Positions 47,319 through 58,051 of a DNA stretch of 64,000 nucleotides are shown here, piece by piece. The notes under the pieces are model-generated. The model saw only the letters and a list, made by a program, of their open reading frames with translations. It was not told the DNA's origin and did not search any database. The DNA is from Ziziphus jujuba (lineage: Eukaryota > Streptophyta > Magnoliopsida > Rosales > Rhamnaceae): the NCBI RefSeq assembly GCF_031755915.1, contig NC_083389.1, forward strand, positions 13,881,001 through 13,945,000, written 5' to 3'. The position numbers were made by a program, and so were the translations under genes. The stretch's first letter is position 1. Each line of letters opens with the position of its first letter.

Positions 47319-47929
47319 AGCAAGCTAATGGTTTTTACAAACTGTTCAGGTAATTTACGATTATTGCTGTGGTTAATACTTAATACTATGTTTGTCGTTT
47401 GTCATTATTGATGCTACAATTTTGTTTCCTTGGTGCCTTTAATTTTAAAACAGAATGAACGAGTAATGAGAAGAAACCAAATGTTGTAATTGAGGAAAGC
47501 AGTTACACAAGTCAAAGGAATTGATTTAGGAGATAGTAATCAATCCAAATGGAATACTCTGCATGTGGCTGTGACTCCTGGCCAAATTCTGGAGACGAAC
47601 TTGCTTCTGCATACCAGTATGGACCAATATCTTCTATGATCTTGATTTTCTTACACTAATCTTTGAACCCTTTTATGCTCACACTTTTATGTTTGCCGAA
47701 CTCCATATCTTCTTGAATAAGTTTAAATGGTTCGCCAATTAATTGAAATCTATTAACAGCATATTAACACAATAATAGAAGTTCATTCTTTCTGTTGTAC
47801 ATTCAAATATGTTTTGCTGGTGAAACAGCAGTTCAGTTTAGGGATTCAGTACCTTTTATCAACTGTCATTTCTAGAAATTAAATGCTGTCATTTCGTAGT
47901 TTTACTTCTTGTATCTAGATTAAAGCCCA

Positions 47930-48427
47930 ATGTCACTAAGTTTGAGTTGTAGATCAAGTTGTAATTGGTTTCATGGGCCTCTGCATTCTAATGCCAGTCT
48001 CTTCAACTTGCATGACTCCGGCAAATCTACCTTGCACTTTCTCTTCAATTCCTTTGGAATTATTTGATTGTGGTTGATGCAGGCAAAGGTTGAGTCGCTG
48101 AAGTTGATGCAAGTTGAAGAGACTGCTTTTAGAATGTACAGGACCACAAAGCCAAAGGCGGCCTAGGTTTAGGCCTTCCCAAACTTCATCTTCCAATAAC
48201 TACCATTTCTACTATCTATGAAGTAATAGTACTCGGCATAAGTTTGGTTAAAATTGTAAGTGGGTTTTTGAAATGCTAACTCTTGTTTGACTTGCAACAA
48301 ATTAGCAGAGGAAAAGTAAGTGAAAGGAAGTGGTAGTGAAATTATTAATGTTGAAAGAATGTGAAACAGAGAAGCAATATGAGACTATGAGGAGAAGTAT
48401 GGTGGCATACAAATTGTGGCAATTCAT
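47930..48427 (-). pseudogene. Decayed N-terminal part of an LRR receptor-like protein (relic 1)
   Basis: ATG at 48427 begins MNCHNLYATILLL, closely related to the start of the intact gene at 55839. A stop follows soon after the signal peptide, the N-cap is disrupted, and then NSSLFNLHQLQRLNLC is recognisable. A short piece matching the LDLSNNR-type LRR region (near 53410) is fused directly (about 47930-47945), so most LRRs are deleted. Upstream, a TATATAA at 48497 matches the TATA box of the intact gene. It is part of a tandem array. Confidence 0.75.
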
Positions 48428-48499
48428 CACATATCCGTTTTTTTTCGAACGATCTAGAGTCAGTATTCTGGGTTTGTGGAGCTGTCTATGGACTAATAT

Positions 48500-49230
48500 A
48501 TAACCCTTTAATTTGTTGGTTTTAAGACCTTCATAAATGTAACTCTTGGTCAATAGGAAAGGATTTCTTTAATCTCAAATAATCATTATCTAAGAAGGCT
48601 AGTTTCTTGGTTTTGTGAATCTCTTTGTTTTCTGTAATACTATCTTTCTTCTATACCAGCGAAATAGTCTCAATAAGTGTAAAATAAAGAAAATAATTGG
48701 AGAGACAGAATTGAGTGTTGCTCAATAAGTGTAAAAATTATCTGAATTTTATTTTTTGTTACATTAATATAATATGGAACGTACTAGAAGAATCTACCAT
48801 CAATTCAATACGAAATAAATAAAAAAATAAGCATTACTGAAAAGATTTAGATTAATTACTCTATCTATTGGTCTCTAAAAAGTCTAAAATATAATGTGTC
48901 TCATTTTGGTCCCTAAATATTATTCTCTATCATTAGGCCCTCAAATGCAATCATAACTGCACGGTTACTCATTTTTTGTTTTTATCTTTTACCCAATTTG
49001 ATACTAATGGAAGTGGCACATGCAAGTCAATGTTAAAGTGTTGGCCAAAGGGAAGGACGGTCAATTTTTAGGGATTAAAGTGAGATTTTTATATAATTAG
49101 GAACCAATTTGAAAGAAACTTTAATAATTAAGTAAAAAAATAAAAATCTGAAAATTTTAAACAAATATTAGAAAAAGTGAAAGAAATATTTATTTGATAA
49201 TGTAAAATGAAATAACCTTTTCATTTCAAA
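48500..49230. other. Upstream region of relic 1, duplicated at 50890-51600
   Basis: Non-coding. Shared landmarks with 50890-51600 include GGATTTCTTTAATCTCAAATAAT, CTAACTTTCTTCTATACC types, TGTTGCTCAATAA, ACATTAATATAATATGGAAC and TCATTTTGGTC. The stretch 48850-49160 has foldback-like character (TAATTACT...). Confidence 0.6.
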
Positions 49231-49269
49231 TGAAAAAAAAAAAAAAAAAAAAAAGGAGGAACCACAAAA

Positions 49270-49813
49270 AGTTTCAAATACTTTATCGAGTGGGGAAGGA
49301 ATCTAACCGAATCCATTGTTTGAGAAATATCTCCGAAGACTCAAAGGTCTCTAAGGTTTTCTATGGAAGATCTGTAAAACTAATGCTAGATCTGTTAACC
49401 ACAACTAAAATGATTGACAAGTCGCTATACTTCTTGGAATTTCTTCATCAAATCTATATATCGAGAAATCAATGGATATGAAAATTGTTATTATCCTCAC
49501 TAATTCCATTTTTAGACCCTTATTCATCAGCATCACCGAGTCTTGATATTAAGATAAGTCAATTACCATATACTTCAAAAGTGATGACTTTATCAAAATA
49601 ATAATAATAATAATAATAATAAGTAATATGATTATTGTTTTAAAACTTTCTGAAAAACCAAACTCTGGATCCACCACAAATATGCATTAAACAGAGTTTC
49701 CTCAATCATCAATACAATCTGATGTTAATCATATCATAGAAACATAAAATTAATTTGGAAATCTAATGTTAATCACAGTACAATCCGATGTTAATCATAT
49801 CATAAAAGTAATA

Positions 49814-49853
<40 letters not shown>

Positions 49854-50838
49854 TACAATTTATAAAATATATTGATAGCACTTTTAGTTTGGAAAACTAA
49901 GAGGATACAGCCAACCCATCTTATGTGCAGTAAATGGCACGCTAAGTTCGTCTTACCAGAGTCGGCACTAAATGACTTTGGTGTCGTCGCTGTGTCTCAA
50001 TCAAATGACTCTTATTTTAAGTGAAACAACAGTGACACACCAAGAACCTGCCACTAAAATATCAAAGTCATTGAAATGGTGGGACTCAAATTGTCAAATT
50101 ACACAAAGTGCACGCAAGAATATTGATCTTCACCACCTTGTATCACACGTTCAAAGTAGAAATTCATGCTCCAATCTTTATCATGCTTGGTAAGAGATTC
50201 TACCCAATATCTCCCCAGAATTCTTACTTTATGTCATTACTTATAAAATATTGCAATGGAGGCTTCTTATTTATAGTTTTGGAATGCGGAAAAGGACCGT
50301 TGTTCCTGGGATGCTATTATATGCAACATTTTAACGGGACATGTAATAAGTTTAGAGCAGAGTTGTAGTTAGGCCTATGCATTCTAATACCAGTCTCTTC
50401 TTGCATTGACCTCAATGAATCAACCTTGCACTCAACAACTTCACATTTTCTTCAATTCCTTCAGAGTTGGCTATTAGATTCTGGTTGAAGCAATGTTGAT
50501 GAAGGCAAAGGTTGACTCGTTGAAGTTGATGGAAGTTGAAGAGGCTGCTATTAGAATGTTGAGGACCACGAAGCCAACTGCGGCTGAGGTTTAGGATCTT
50601 CCAATAACTACTCTTTCTACTATCTATGAAATGATAATACTTCGCATAAGTTGGGTAAAAATCATAGTTGGGTTTTTGAAATGCAAACTCTTGTTTGACT
50701 TGCAACAAAGCAGAGGAAAAGTATGTGAATGGAAGTGATTGAGAAATTATTAATATTAATGTTGAAAGATTGTGAAACAGAGAAGCAATATGAGATTATG
50801 AGGAAAAGTATGATGTCATATAAATTGTGGGAATTCAT
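49270..50838 (-). pseudogene. Gutted LRR receptor-like protein (relic 2)
   Basis: The N-terminal part is at 50390-50838 (ATG at 50838; QVKQEFAFQKPNY, NSSLFNFHQLQRVNLCLHQ) and a C-terminal piece at 49270-49600 matches the gene region 52850-53060. Between them the LRR core is missing and unrelated DNA is present: (TA)n at 49810-49850 and about 49,880-50,370, which has a TTATAAAATATTGCAATGGA segment and may be an inserted element. Several frameshifts are present. The orientation agrees with the intact gene. Confidence 0.65.
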
Positions 50839-51599
50839 CATATCTTCATTTTTTTTAACGATCCAGAGTTTATGGAGCTGTCTATGGACTAATATATAAT
50901 GCTTTATTTTCTTGGCTTTAAGACCTTCGTAAATGTAAATCCTGATAAATAGTAAAGGATTTCTTTAATCTCAAATAATTATTATTTTTATCTAAGAAGA
51001 CCAAAATTAGTTTCTTGGTTTTGTGGATCTCTCTGTTTTTCTGTAATACTAACTTTCTTCTATACCAACGAAGTAGAATCTCAATAAGCTGTAAAATGAA
51101 GAAAATAACTGGAGAGACAGAATTAAATGTTGCTCAATAAATGTAAAATTATTATAATCTTATTTTTGTTACATTAATATAATATGGAACACTAGGAGAA
51201 TCTACCAGCTATTCAGTGCGAATTAAATGAAAAAGATTTAGACTTAATTATTAATTATCTTTTAGTTTCTAGAGTCTAAACTATAGTTTAGTCTCATTTT
51301 GGTCTCTAAATATTATTCTGTAATCATTAGGCCTTACTCAATTTTTATTTTTCTATCCAATTTGATGGTAATGAAAGTGGCACATGCAAGTCCATATTAA
51401 AGTAGACCAAGGGCAAGGACGGTTAATTTATAGGAATTCAAATGAGATGTTTATATAACTTAGGAATCAATCTAAAATAAATTTAAAAATTAAGGAAAAA
51501 AAAGTAAAAAATTTGAACTATTAAAATCTGAAAGAAATATTTATTTAGTTTTCAATCCAAATAATAAAAAAGAAACTTTAAAAATAAAAAAAGGTATTT

Positions 51600-51910
51600 A
51601 ATTTGTCAAGTGGGGAGGGACTCTACCAGAATACATTTGTCTAAGAAAGATCCAAAGACACAAGCTCGTTAAGATTTTCAAAAGAAAACTGTAAAACTAA
51701 TGTTAGATCGGTTAACCACAATTGATGATTTAAAAATCTCTATACTGCTTGGAATTTCTCCATCAAATCTATTTTTCAAGGAATCAATGGAAGTGGAAGT
51801 TATTATTATCTTCACTAGTACAATCTTTAGACCCTTATTTATCACCATCATCGCGTCTTGATAATAAGACAAGTCAACTACCATGTACTTCAAACATAAT
51901 GACTTTAAAT
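51600..51910 (-). pseudogene. Stray C-terminal fragment of an LRR receptor-like protein (relic 3)
   Basis: Matches 49290-49590 and the coding region 52850-53060 of the intact gene (shared: TAAAACTAATGTTAGATC, TTGGAATTTCTCCATCAAATCTAT, AATCAATGGA). It is not open beyond short stretches. It ends the second tandem unit just downstream of the intact gene's 3' end. Confidence 0.65.
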
Positions 51911-52446
51911 AATTTTAGATATAATATTTAAATGATATAAAAGTAATTTTATCAATAATAATAATAATACAAGGGTAATATGATTATTGTTTTAAAACTT
52001 TGTCAAAAACCAACTCAACATCCAACACAAATATGTATTAAACAGAGTTTCCTTAATCATCATTACAATCTAATGCTAATCATATCATAAAAACGTAAGA
52101 AAACAAAACCACACAAAAAAAATATATCAAAAAGCATATACCACCAATTCCTTGATAAGAATAGTCGAAAGCAATATGTACAATCATATATATTTTTTAA
52201 CAAAATCATAAAACATCCTTCAATTGCCAAAAAAACTTAAAAATAGAAAAATTCACTTGATGAAGAACCACAGAACAGCAGCTTTCTCCATGCACCGCCA
52301 ACCAGAATGTGCCAATTATATATTCAAACTATTCAACAAAATAAAGATGAAAAAGTTAAACAGAATATATTATTAAAAATAATTTTTATACATAGTTAAT
52401 ATATAATTACCTGGCGTATAGCAGAAAGATAAGCGAAAAGAGAGAA
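51911..52446. other. 3' flank of the intact receptor-like protein gene
   Basis: AT-rich and non-coding. It repeats features of 49600-49750 (ATGATTATTGTTTTAAAACTTT, TTAAACAGAGTTTCCT), showing that the tandem unit includes the 3' flank. Confidence 0.5.
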
Positions 52447-55400
52447 TCATCTAGGCCTCTGTATGTTGACACCAAATGTTTTGGAAAACCAATTTGGTCT
52501 TTTGGAGATGATAAAATGTCCTGCAACCATTCCAATTAGGAATCCGCATCCGTATCCCAAGGCTACTACTCTCCACCCAAAGTCATATCCTGAATCTGAT
52601 TCCTGGTCTTGCTGAGAAGTTGGTGTCTCAATGTCATCGCATTTTTTGGGCAAAGGTAAGCCGCACAAACCAAAGTTTCCCTCAAATGCAGAAGCTTGAA
52701 ATGTTTCCATTTGTCCGCCTTGTGGTATGGGACCTGTGAGATTGTTGTGGGAGAGGTTCAAATATTCAAGAAATGTCAGCTTAGCAAACTGCGGTGGGAT
52801 TCGACCTGACAACTTGTTTTTAGAGAGATCCAAGGACTCCAGCTCTCCAAGGTTTGAAAAAGATGATGGAATTGGCCCTGTAAAACTATTACTTGATAGG
52901 TTGAGCACAACTAATGATTGAAGATTCCTCAGGCTTATTGGAATTTCTCCTTCAAATCTATTATTTGACAGATCAATGGATGTAAAAATGGTTATGATCT
53001 TCACCATCACAATTTCTATACCTTTATCTATTACTTTCAAAGAGGCATGATAATATGTTTTTCCGGAATCACCATATTCCATATACTTCAGTTGTGATGA
53101 GTTATCTTTGTTGGAAATTTGCATCATGGAGCTCCAACTTTTGAAGTAATCTGGTGGTAAAGTTCCATTAAACTCATTGAAAGATAGATCAATAATCCGC
53201 AACTTTCTAAAACCAAAAACTTTGCTGTGAGGATGCCATACAGGACCATAGAATTTATTGCTTCGCAAAACAAGAACCTGCAACTCTGAAAGTTCAGGTA
53301 ACCAAGAAGGGAATGTGTCTTCTATTTCATTATGCCCAAGGTTAAGAATTTCCAACTGTTGACATTTGCTTAAAGAGTGTGGAACTTTCCCGTGCAATCG
53401 GTTGTTGCTGAGGTCCAATGTCATTAAGTTGAAGTTGGAGGAAGAATTATGTACACATAATTGACCCATGCAGTGGGGAATAATGCCAGCCAAAAAGTTA
53501 TTAGACACATCAAAAAATCCGAGATCTTTCAACTTACAGAAAAATGGGTGAATGCCACCAGTCAAGTTGTTGTTTGAAACAATATAGTAAGATATGTCCT
53601 CTGGTGGAACTACAAGTGGGCCTTGCAACTTGTTGGAATGTAAGTTTAGATACCTTAATTCATTCCAAGGTAAAATTGAAGGGGCTACCTCCCAACCGCT
53701 AATGAAATTGTGAGAAAGATCCAAGAAAAACAAGTTGTTTATACTAACACTCAAGAACCATTTAGGTATGGGGCCTTCAATTTTGTTGTGGGAAAGATCC
53801 AATCGCTGCAACTCATGTTGGGACTTCAAGAATTCTGGAAACTCAGTTATGTTGCAAGAAGACAAATTGAAATATGCAAGATTGAGAAGAATGGAAGCCA
53901 TATCATGTCCATATGATAGTTTGGAAATATTATTAGATGAGAGATCAAGCACTCGTAAGCTTGAGAAGGTGTCCAACTCAACTGTGCCACTCAAGTTATT
54001 TGAACCAAGTTTAAGCCATTCCACGTTTCGTAATTTGGATATCGACTTTGGAATTTCCCCATTTAACATGTTTCCACTTATATCCAATCGAACCAATTGG
54101 GACGAGGAGATATTCTGAATATTGAGAGGGCCGCTGAATTGATTATCAGACATGTACATCCCTTCCAAGGAAGAAATTGCAAACAGAGACCAATGAATGA
54201 CTCCTTCAAAACAATTACTAGAAATATCCAAGTAGGCTAGCTGGCTAAGGTTTCCAAGAGAAGGAGGAATTTGACCACTAAGATTATTATAGGAAAGTTC
54301 TAAATCTTCCAGCCTTGTGAGCTTTCCAATCGAAGGAGGAATTGGACCACTAAGATTATTATAGCGAAGATACAAATAATCCAGCCTTATGAGCTTTCCA
54401 ATCGAAGGAGGAATTGGACCGCTAAGACCATTATTTGAAAGATCAAAAGACTCCAGCCTTGAGAGGTTTCCAATGGAAGGAGGAATTTGACCACTAAGAT
54501 TATTAATTGAAAGATTTAAATCTTCCAATCTGATGAGGTCTCCAAATGAAGATGGAATATTACCACTGACACCACTCTCTTGGAGATCTAAACTTCGCAA
54601 CATTTTTAGATTTGGAAATGAAAATGGGATTTGACCACTAAAATTATTTTCAGAAAGACCTAGAATTTCCAGACGTGTGAGGTTTCCAAGTGAAAAGGCT
54701 ACTTCACCACTAAGTTGAAGCGCATGAAGCTCCAAAATAGTGAGCTTTGAAAGTTTTCCTACTCTAGGAAGAAGTTGATTAATGCCACCGAAGTTGTTTC
54801 CGGAGAGGTATAACTCTGTGAGTTCGGAAAGATTCCAAAACGAAAAAGGAAGAGTGCCTGAAAAATCACAATAACTGATATCCAAAACATTCAAGGACTT
54901 GAGGTTTCCGATTGAATCTGGCAATCTTGCTGAAAGGTTTGTCCATGAAAGAATTAAGGACCTCAGGTTACTGCCATTGTGAAACTTTGGATGAAAACCA
55001 GTGAAAATATCATTCCTTGATAAATCAATGACTTTCAATTTAGGCAAGAGAAAGATATTATTGGGAAATCTACCATGCAAATAGCATCCACTCAATGAAA
55101 GAGATTCTAAGGAAGATAAGTTTGCCAAGGATTCAGGTAGTGACGAAGACAGGTCCACGCTGTTTAAGAGAATTTCTCTAATATTTGTCATGTTTTTGAC
55201 AAGCCTTGTGATCATGTCTACCCTTTGTAGGTAAATATAATCACCTTTAAATGGATCCCAGTGGTAATTGTAAGAGAGATCAAGTGAAATCAATTTGTTC
55301 AGCCAAAATATTCCAGATGGGATATGCCCACAGAAAAAAGATGAAGAGAGGTTGAGATGTGTTAACCTTGAAAGGCGGCCCAACTCTGAAGGAATTGCAG

Positions 55401-55839
55401 AGAAACTGAAGTTGTTGAAGGCGAGATTGAGTCGTTGGAGTTGATGCAAGTTGAAGAGGCTGCTATTAGAAAGCAGAGGCCCATGAAGCCAACTGTGGCT
55501 GAGATCAAGGCTTTCCACATGTCCGGTTTCCATGTTGCATGAAACACCATCCCAGTAGCAGCAGTCCTTTTCCGCCTTCCAAAACTTCATCTTTGGATAA
55601 CCATTATATAACAAATAATAATGATAAGGGACATCTTCATAAGAATAGTTGAGTTTATGAAATGCAAACTCATGTTTGAATTGCAACAAAGCAGAGGCTT
55701 GATCCGGGAGGCATAATGTTTTGTGAAAGGAAGTGGTAGGGGCATTATCGATATTGAAAGAGTGTGAAACAAAGAAGCAAGATGAGGTCATGAGAAGAAG
55801 TATGATGGCATATCGAATGTGGCAATTCATCGTCTTCAT
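52447..55839 (-). CDS. LRR receptor-like protein (Cf/RLP type), intact
   Basis: A single-exon gene of 1130 residues on the minus strand. It has a signal peptide (1 to about 27), an N-cap with DQASALLQFKHEF and CCYWDGVSC, and around 28-30 extracellular LRRs with many N-glycosylation motifs (NLSS, NLSG). A non-LRR island (LNLHSNKLQGPLVVPPEDI) lies before the last LRRs, then a juxtamembrane acidic stretch (DDIETPTSQQDQESD), one membrane helix (about 1089-1110) and a 20-residue basic tail without a kinase. Such proteins sit in the plasma membrane and signal with SOBIR1/BAK1-type kinases, often in pathogen recognition; the ligand here is unknown. Three near-identical IGNL/IGKL repeats (54250-54480) show recent LRR duplication. 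The start is supported by the TATA box at 55907. Confidence 0.93.
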   Translation of the reverse strand: MKTMNCHIRYAIILLLMTSSCFFVSHSFNIDNAPTTSFHKTLCLPDQASALLQFKHEFAFHKLNYSYEDVPYHYYLLYNGYPKMKFWKAEKDCCYWDGVSCNMETGHVESLDLSHSWLHGPLLSNSSLFNLHQLQRLNLAFNNFSFSAIPSELGRLSRLTHLNLSSSFFCGHIPSGIFWLNKLISLDLSYNYHWDPFKGDYIYLQRVDMITRLVKNMTNIREILLNSVDLSSSLPESLANLSSLESLSLSGCYLHGRFPNNIFLLPKLKVIDLSRNDIFTGFHPKFHNGSNLRSLILSWTNLSARLPDSIGNLKSLNVLDISYCDFSGTLPFSFWNLSELTELYLSGNNFGGINQLLPRVGKLSKLTILELHALQLSGEVAFSLGNLTRLEILGLSENNFSGQIPFSFPNLKMLRSLDLQESGVSGNIPSSFGDLIRLEDLNLSINNLSGQIPPSIGNLSRLESFDLSNNGLSGPIPPSIGKLIRLDYLYLRYNNLSGPIPPSIGKLTRLEDLELSYNNLSGQIPPSLGNLSQLAYLDISSNCFEGVIHWSLFAISSLEGMYMSDNQFSGPLNIQNISSSQLVRLDISGNMLNGEIPKSISKLRNVEWLKLGSNNLSGTVELDTFSSLRVLDLSSNNISKLSYGHDMASILLNLAYFNLSSCNITEFPEFLKSQHELQRLDLSHNKIEGPIPKWFLSVSINNLFFLDLSHNFISGWEVAPSILPWNELRYLNLHSNKLQGPLVVPPEDISYYIVSNNNLTGGIHPFFCKLKDLGFFDVSNNFLAGIIPHCMGQLCVHNSSSNFNLMTLDLSNNRLHGKVPHSLSKCQQLEILNLGHNEIEDTFPSWLPELSELQVLVLRSNKFYGPVWHPHSKVFGFRKLRIIDLSFNEFNGTLPPDYFKSWSSMMQISNKDNSSQLKYMEYGDSGKTYYHASLKVIDKGIEIVMVKIITIFTSIDLSNNRFEGEIPISLRNLQSLVVLNLSSNSFTGPIPSSFSNLGELESLDLSKNKLSGRIPPQFAKLTFLEYLNLSHNNLTGPIPQGGQMETFQASAFEGNFGLCGLPLPKKCDDIETPTSQQDQESDSGYDFGWRVVALGYGCGFLIGMVAGHFIISKRPNWFSKTFGVNIQRPR

Positions 55840-55906
55840 TTTAGGCTTTCAGCAGAATGATCTATAAAACAGAGTCGGTATTCTGAGGGTTCTGCGGAGC
55901 TCTCTA

Positions 55907-55917
55907 CTATATATAAA
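55907..55917 (-). promoter_or_regulatory. TATA box of the receptor-like protein gene
   Basis: The minus strand reads TTTATATATAG about 70 bases before the ATG. Similar TATATAA boxes stand before relic 1 (48497) and relic 2 (50892). Confidence 0.6.
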
Positions 55918-55919
55918 GC

Positions 55920-57080
55920 TTTATTTATTTACTAATATATATAAAATAAAAAATAAAATAAAAAGTTTTATTTTAGTGGCTTCAGACCTTTGTAAATGTA
56001 AATGTAAATCTTGACCAATAGAATAACATTCTTTTATAATTTCTTGCTTTGGTTTACCTCTATCTTTTCCTTTTGATATTTTTATCTATATTACAATTTT
56101 TATATATGATGCAGAGTCTGAAGAGAAATAAAATAAATAAAATAATTGGAATGACAGAATTAAAGTGTTGCTCAATTTTTCCACATATACACCGTAACAA
56201 AGATTAAAAAGTTTTGGATATCAGTCTTCATAATTAATATAAGTAGTTAAGCTTCAATTCTTGGAAGACTATTTTTGGAGTCTTCGTTACAGCCAATATG
56301 TTAATTAATTTGGAGTGTCTATTGTGCTGAGTGAGAAGTTGACATGATCGAAAGAAAATCTGTATTAGCATTTGGAGAAAATAGCCGTGTATATCAAGTT
56401 AGATTTAAATTTGTAAATTTATATTATTTTATTTTAAATTTTACATTATAATTTTATAAACAAGTCCACGTCATACTTAGGAAATGTGACTAAAATATTT
56501 GAGTCATATAATACCATTTATATATATTTATTGGATTACCATATGAAAGTCTCTTTTTTTTATTTATTTTTTATTTTAATAGATTCGTACATCTTCCAAT
56601 AATATTACATAATGCTAAATCATTTTGAAAAATGATTTCCACAGTTGATTATGAATTTCTATTGCAGCCGTACAGAAAACACACCACGCATAGGGGAATT
56701 TGGCCCAATACCCCTGTAGGACCGAGCTTCATGAATTTTACCCCTTCAATTCATTTCTTTTTTGATCTACCCCTTAATATCCCTTATAACCCTCAAACAA
56801 AAAACAATTACTTACATATCTTTTTATTTTTAAAACCAAACAAAAATAAACGGCTTTATACACGAACACACAAATACAAACAACCAAACCGAAGCTGTCG
56901 TGGAAAAGGCAAACATTAGGATCTCATCTCAGCACAGGGAATAAGGTAATTGGTTGAATCTCTTTCTTTATTTGTTGCCGTGGGATCGGTGTGGGTTGTT
57001 TTTGTGTGGATTTGGCTTTATGTTTATTTCTTTCGTTGCCGTGGAGTGGGTTTTTATTTATAATTTTTGTGTTTATATTT
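55920..57080. other. Intergenic DNA, no gene seen
   Basis: AT-rich, with the tandem unit's upstream sequence fading by about 56200. An ORF at 56632-56919 is open, but its composition gives no support for coding. Confidence 0.4.
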
Positions 57081-57081
57081 T

Positions 57082-57373
57082 TTGAAGATTTATGATAGAT
57101 TTATATTGGGAATTAGTAGGAAATGAAGAGAGGAAAAAAAGGGACCGGTTTGGCCTTGATCAGTGGCCGGAGGTGGAAGAAATAGGCCGGTGAACAATCG
57201 GGTCGGTAGTGGTTTAGGTGGGTTTATTTTTTGAAGATTTAGGATAGATTGATATTGGGAATTAGTAGGAAATGAAGAGAGGAAAAAAATGGGACTGGTT
57301 TGGCCTTGATCGGTGGCCGGAGGTGGAAGAAATAAACGGGTCAAGAATCGGGTCGTGCTGGTTTAGGCGGGTT
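57082..57373. repeat. 149-bp direct tandem repeat
   Basis: Two units start at 57082 and 57231 (TTGAAGATTTAKGATAGAT), each carrying GGAATTAGTAGGAAATGAAG, GGTTTGGCCTTGATC, GTGGCCGGAGGTGGAAGAAA and ATCGGGTCG. They differ at a modest number of positions. No gene is present. Confidence 0.85.
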
Positions 57374-57514
57374 CGGGTCGACCCGGACAAGGGTTGAAGA
57401 TGGATTGAACGACATGTCGTTTGGGATGGACGACACCCAGACGACACGTCGTTTTTTTTTTTTTTTTTTTTATAAAAAATGCTTTTTTTTGGGTATAGAT
57501 ATATATATAGAATT

Positions 57515-57527
57515 GAAGATAAGAGAA

Positions 57528-57571
<44 letters not shown>

Positions 57572-57637
57572 TAATTAGAGAAAAAATGAGAGAAATACTT
57601 TATGATTATTTTTTTTGGATATTTTTTGGGAAAGAAT

Positions 57638-57669
<32 letters not shown>

Positions 57670-57670
57670 T
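57515..57670. repeat. (GA)n microsatellites
   Basis: Two GA-rich tracts (about 57523-57570 and 57637-57668), each followed by AAATTAATAG or AAATTAATTAG, so the segment itself is a short duplication. Confidence 0.8.
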
Positions 57671-58051
57671 TAATAGTAATTCATAAAGGAATGTAATACC
57701 GTCAAGAATTCCCTATTAGATTTTTTTCCTTGTATTCATATACAAAATAATGAAATATATTATGAATTTTGGGTCACAAATATGTATGAAAACTAGGGTG
57801 GCGTTTATTTGATCCAAAAAGCATAAAAGCATCCTGTCTAGATAAAGGTAATATGTTTTAACGGTTGTTGACTAAGACCAAAAGGACCCTTACAAGCAGC
57901 AACATCAACATACCCATCCTTAGGAAGAGAGCGTATAAAATTGAGGATTGCGGATATTTATACATGTATGTATACATAGTTGACAATGTTGTTAAAGGTA
58001 GATAAAAGTTTATTAATGTTGTCAATATACATTTGTAGGTTGTACTTTATA

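Larger units (their letters stand above)
25755..47720 (+). repeat. Segmental duplication, copy B (with insertions)
   Basis: Collinear with 1-11620 but about twice as long because of a tandem exon expansion (27500-28440), a TRIM-like element (27138-27382), a Copia element (33803-41033) and a long lone LTR-like sequence (41517-44473). Intergenic as well as genic sequence is shared, so it is a DNA-level duplication. The two copies are separated by the kinase region, and both are in the same orientation. Confidence 0.9.

Noticed and set aside
52727..54118. Plus-strand ORFs antisense to the receptor-like protein gene
   Set aside because: Same reason: mirrored LRR codon pattern.
56632..56919. 95-codon ORF on the plus strand
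   Set aside because: No homologue recognised, no conserved signals, composition typical of AT-rich intergenic DNA.
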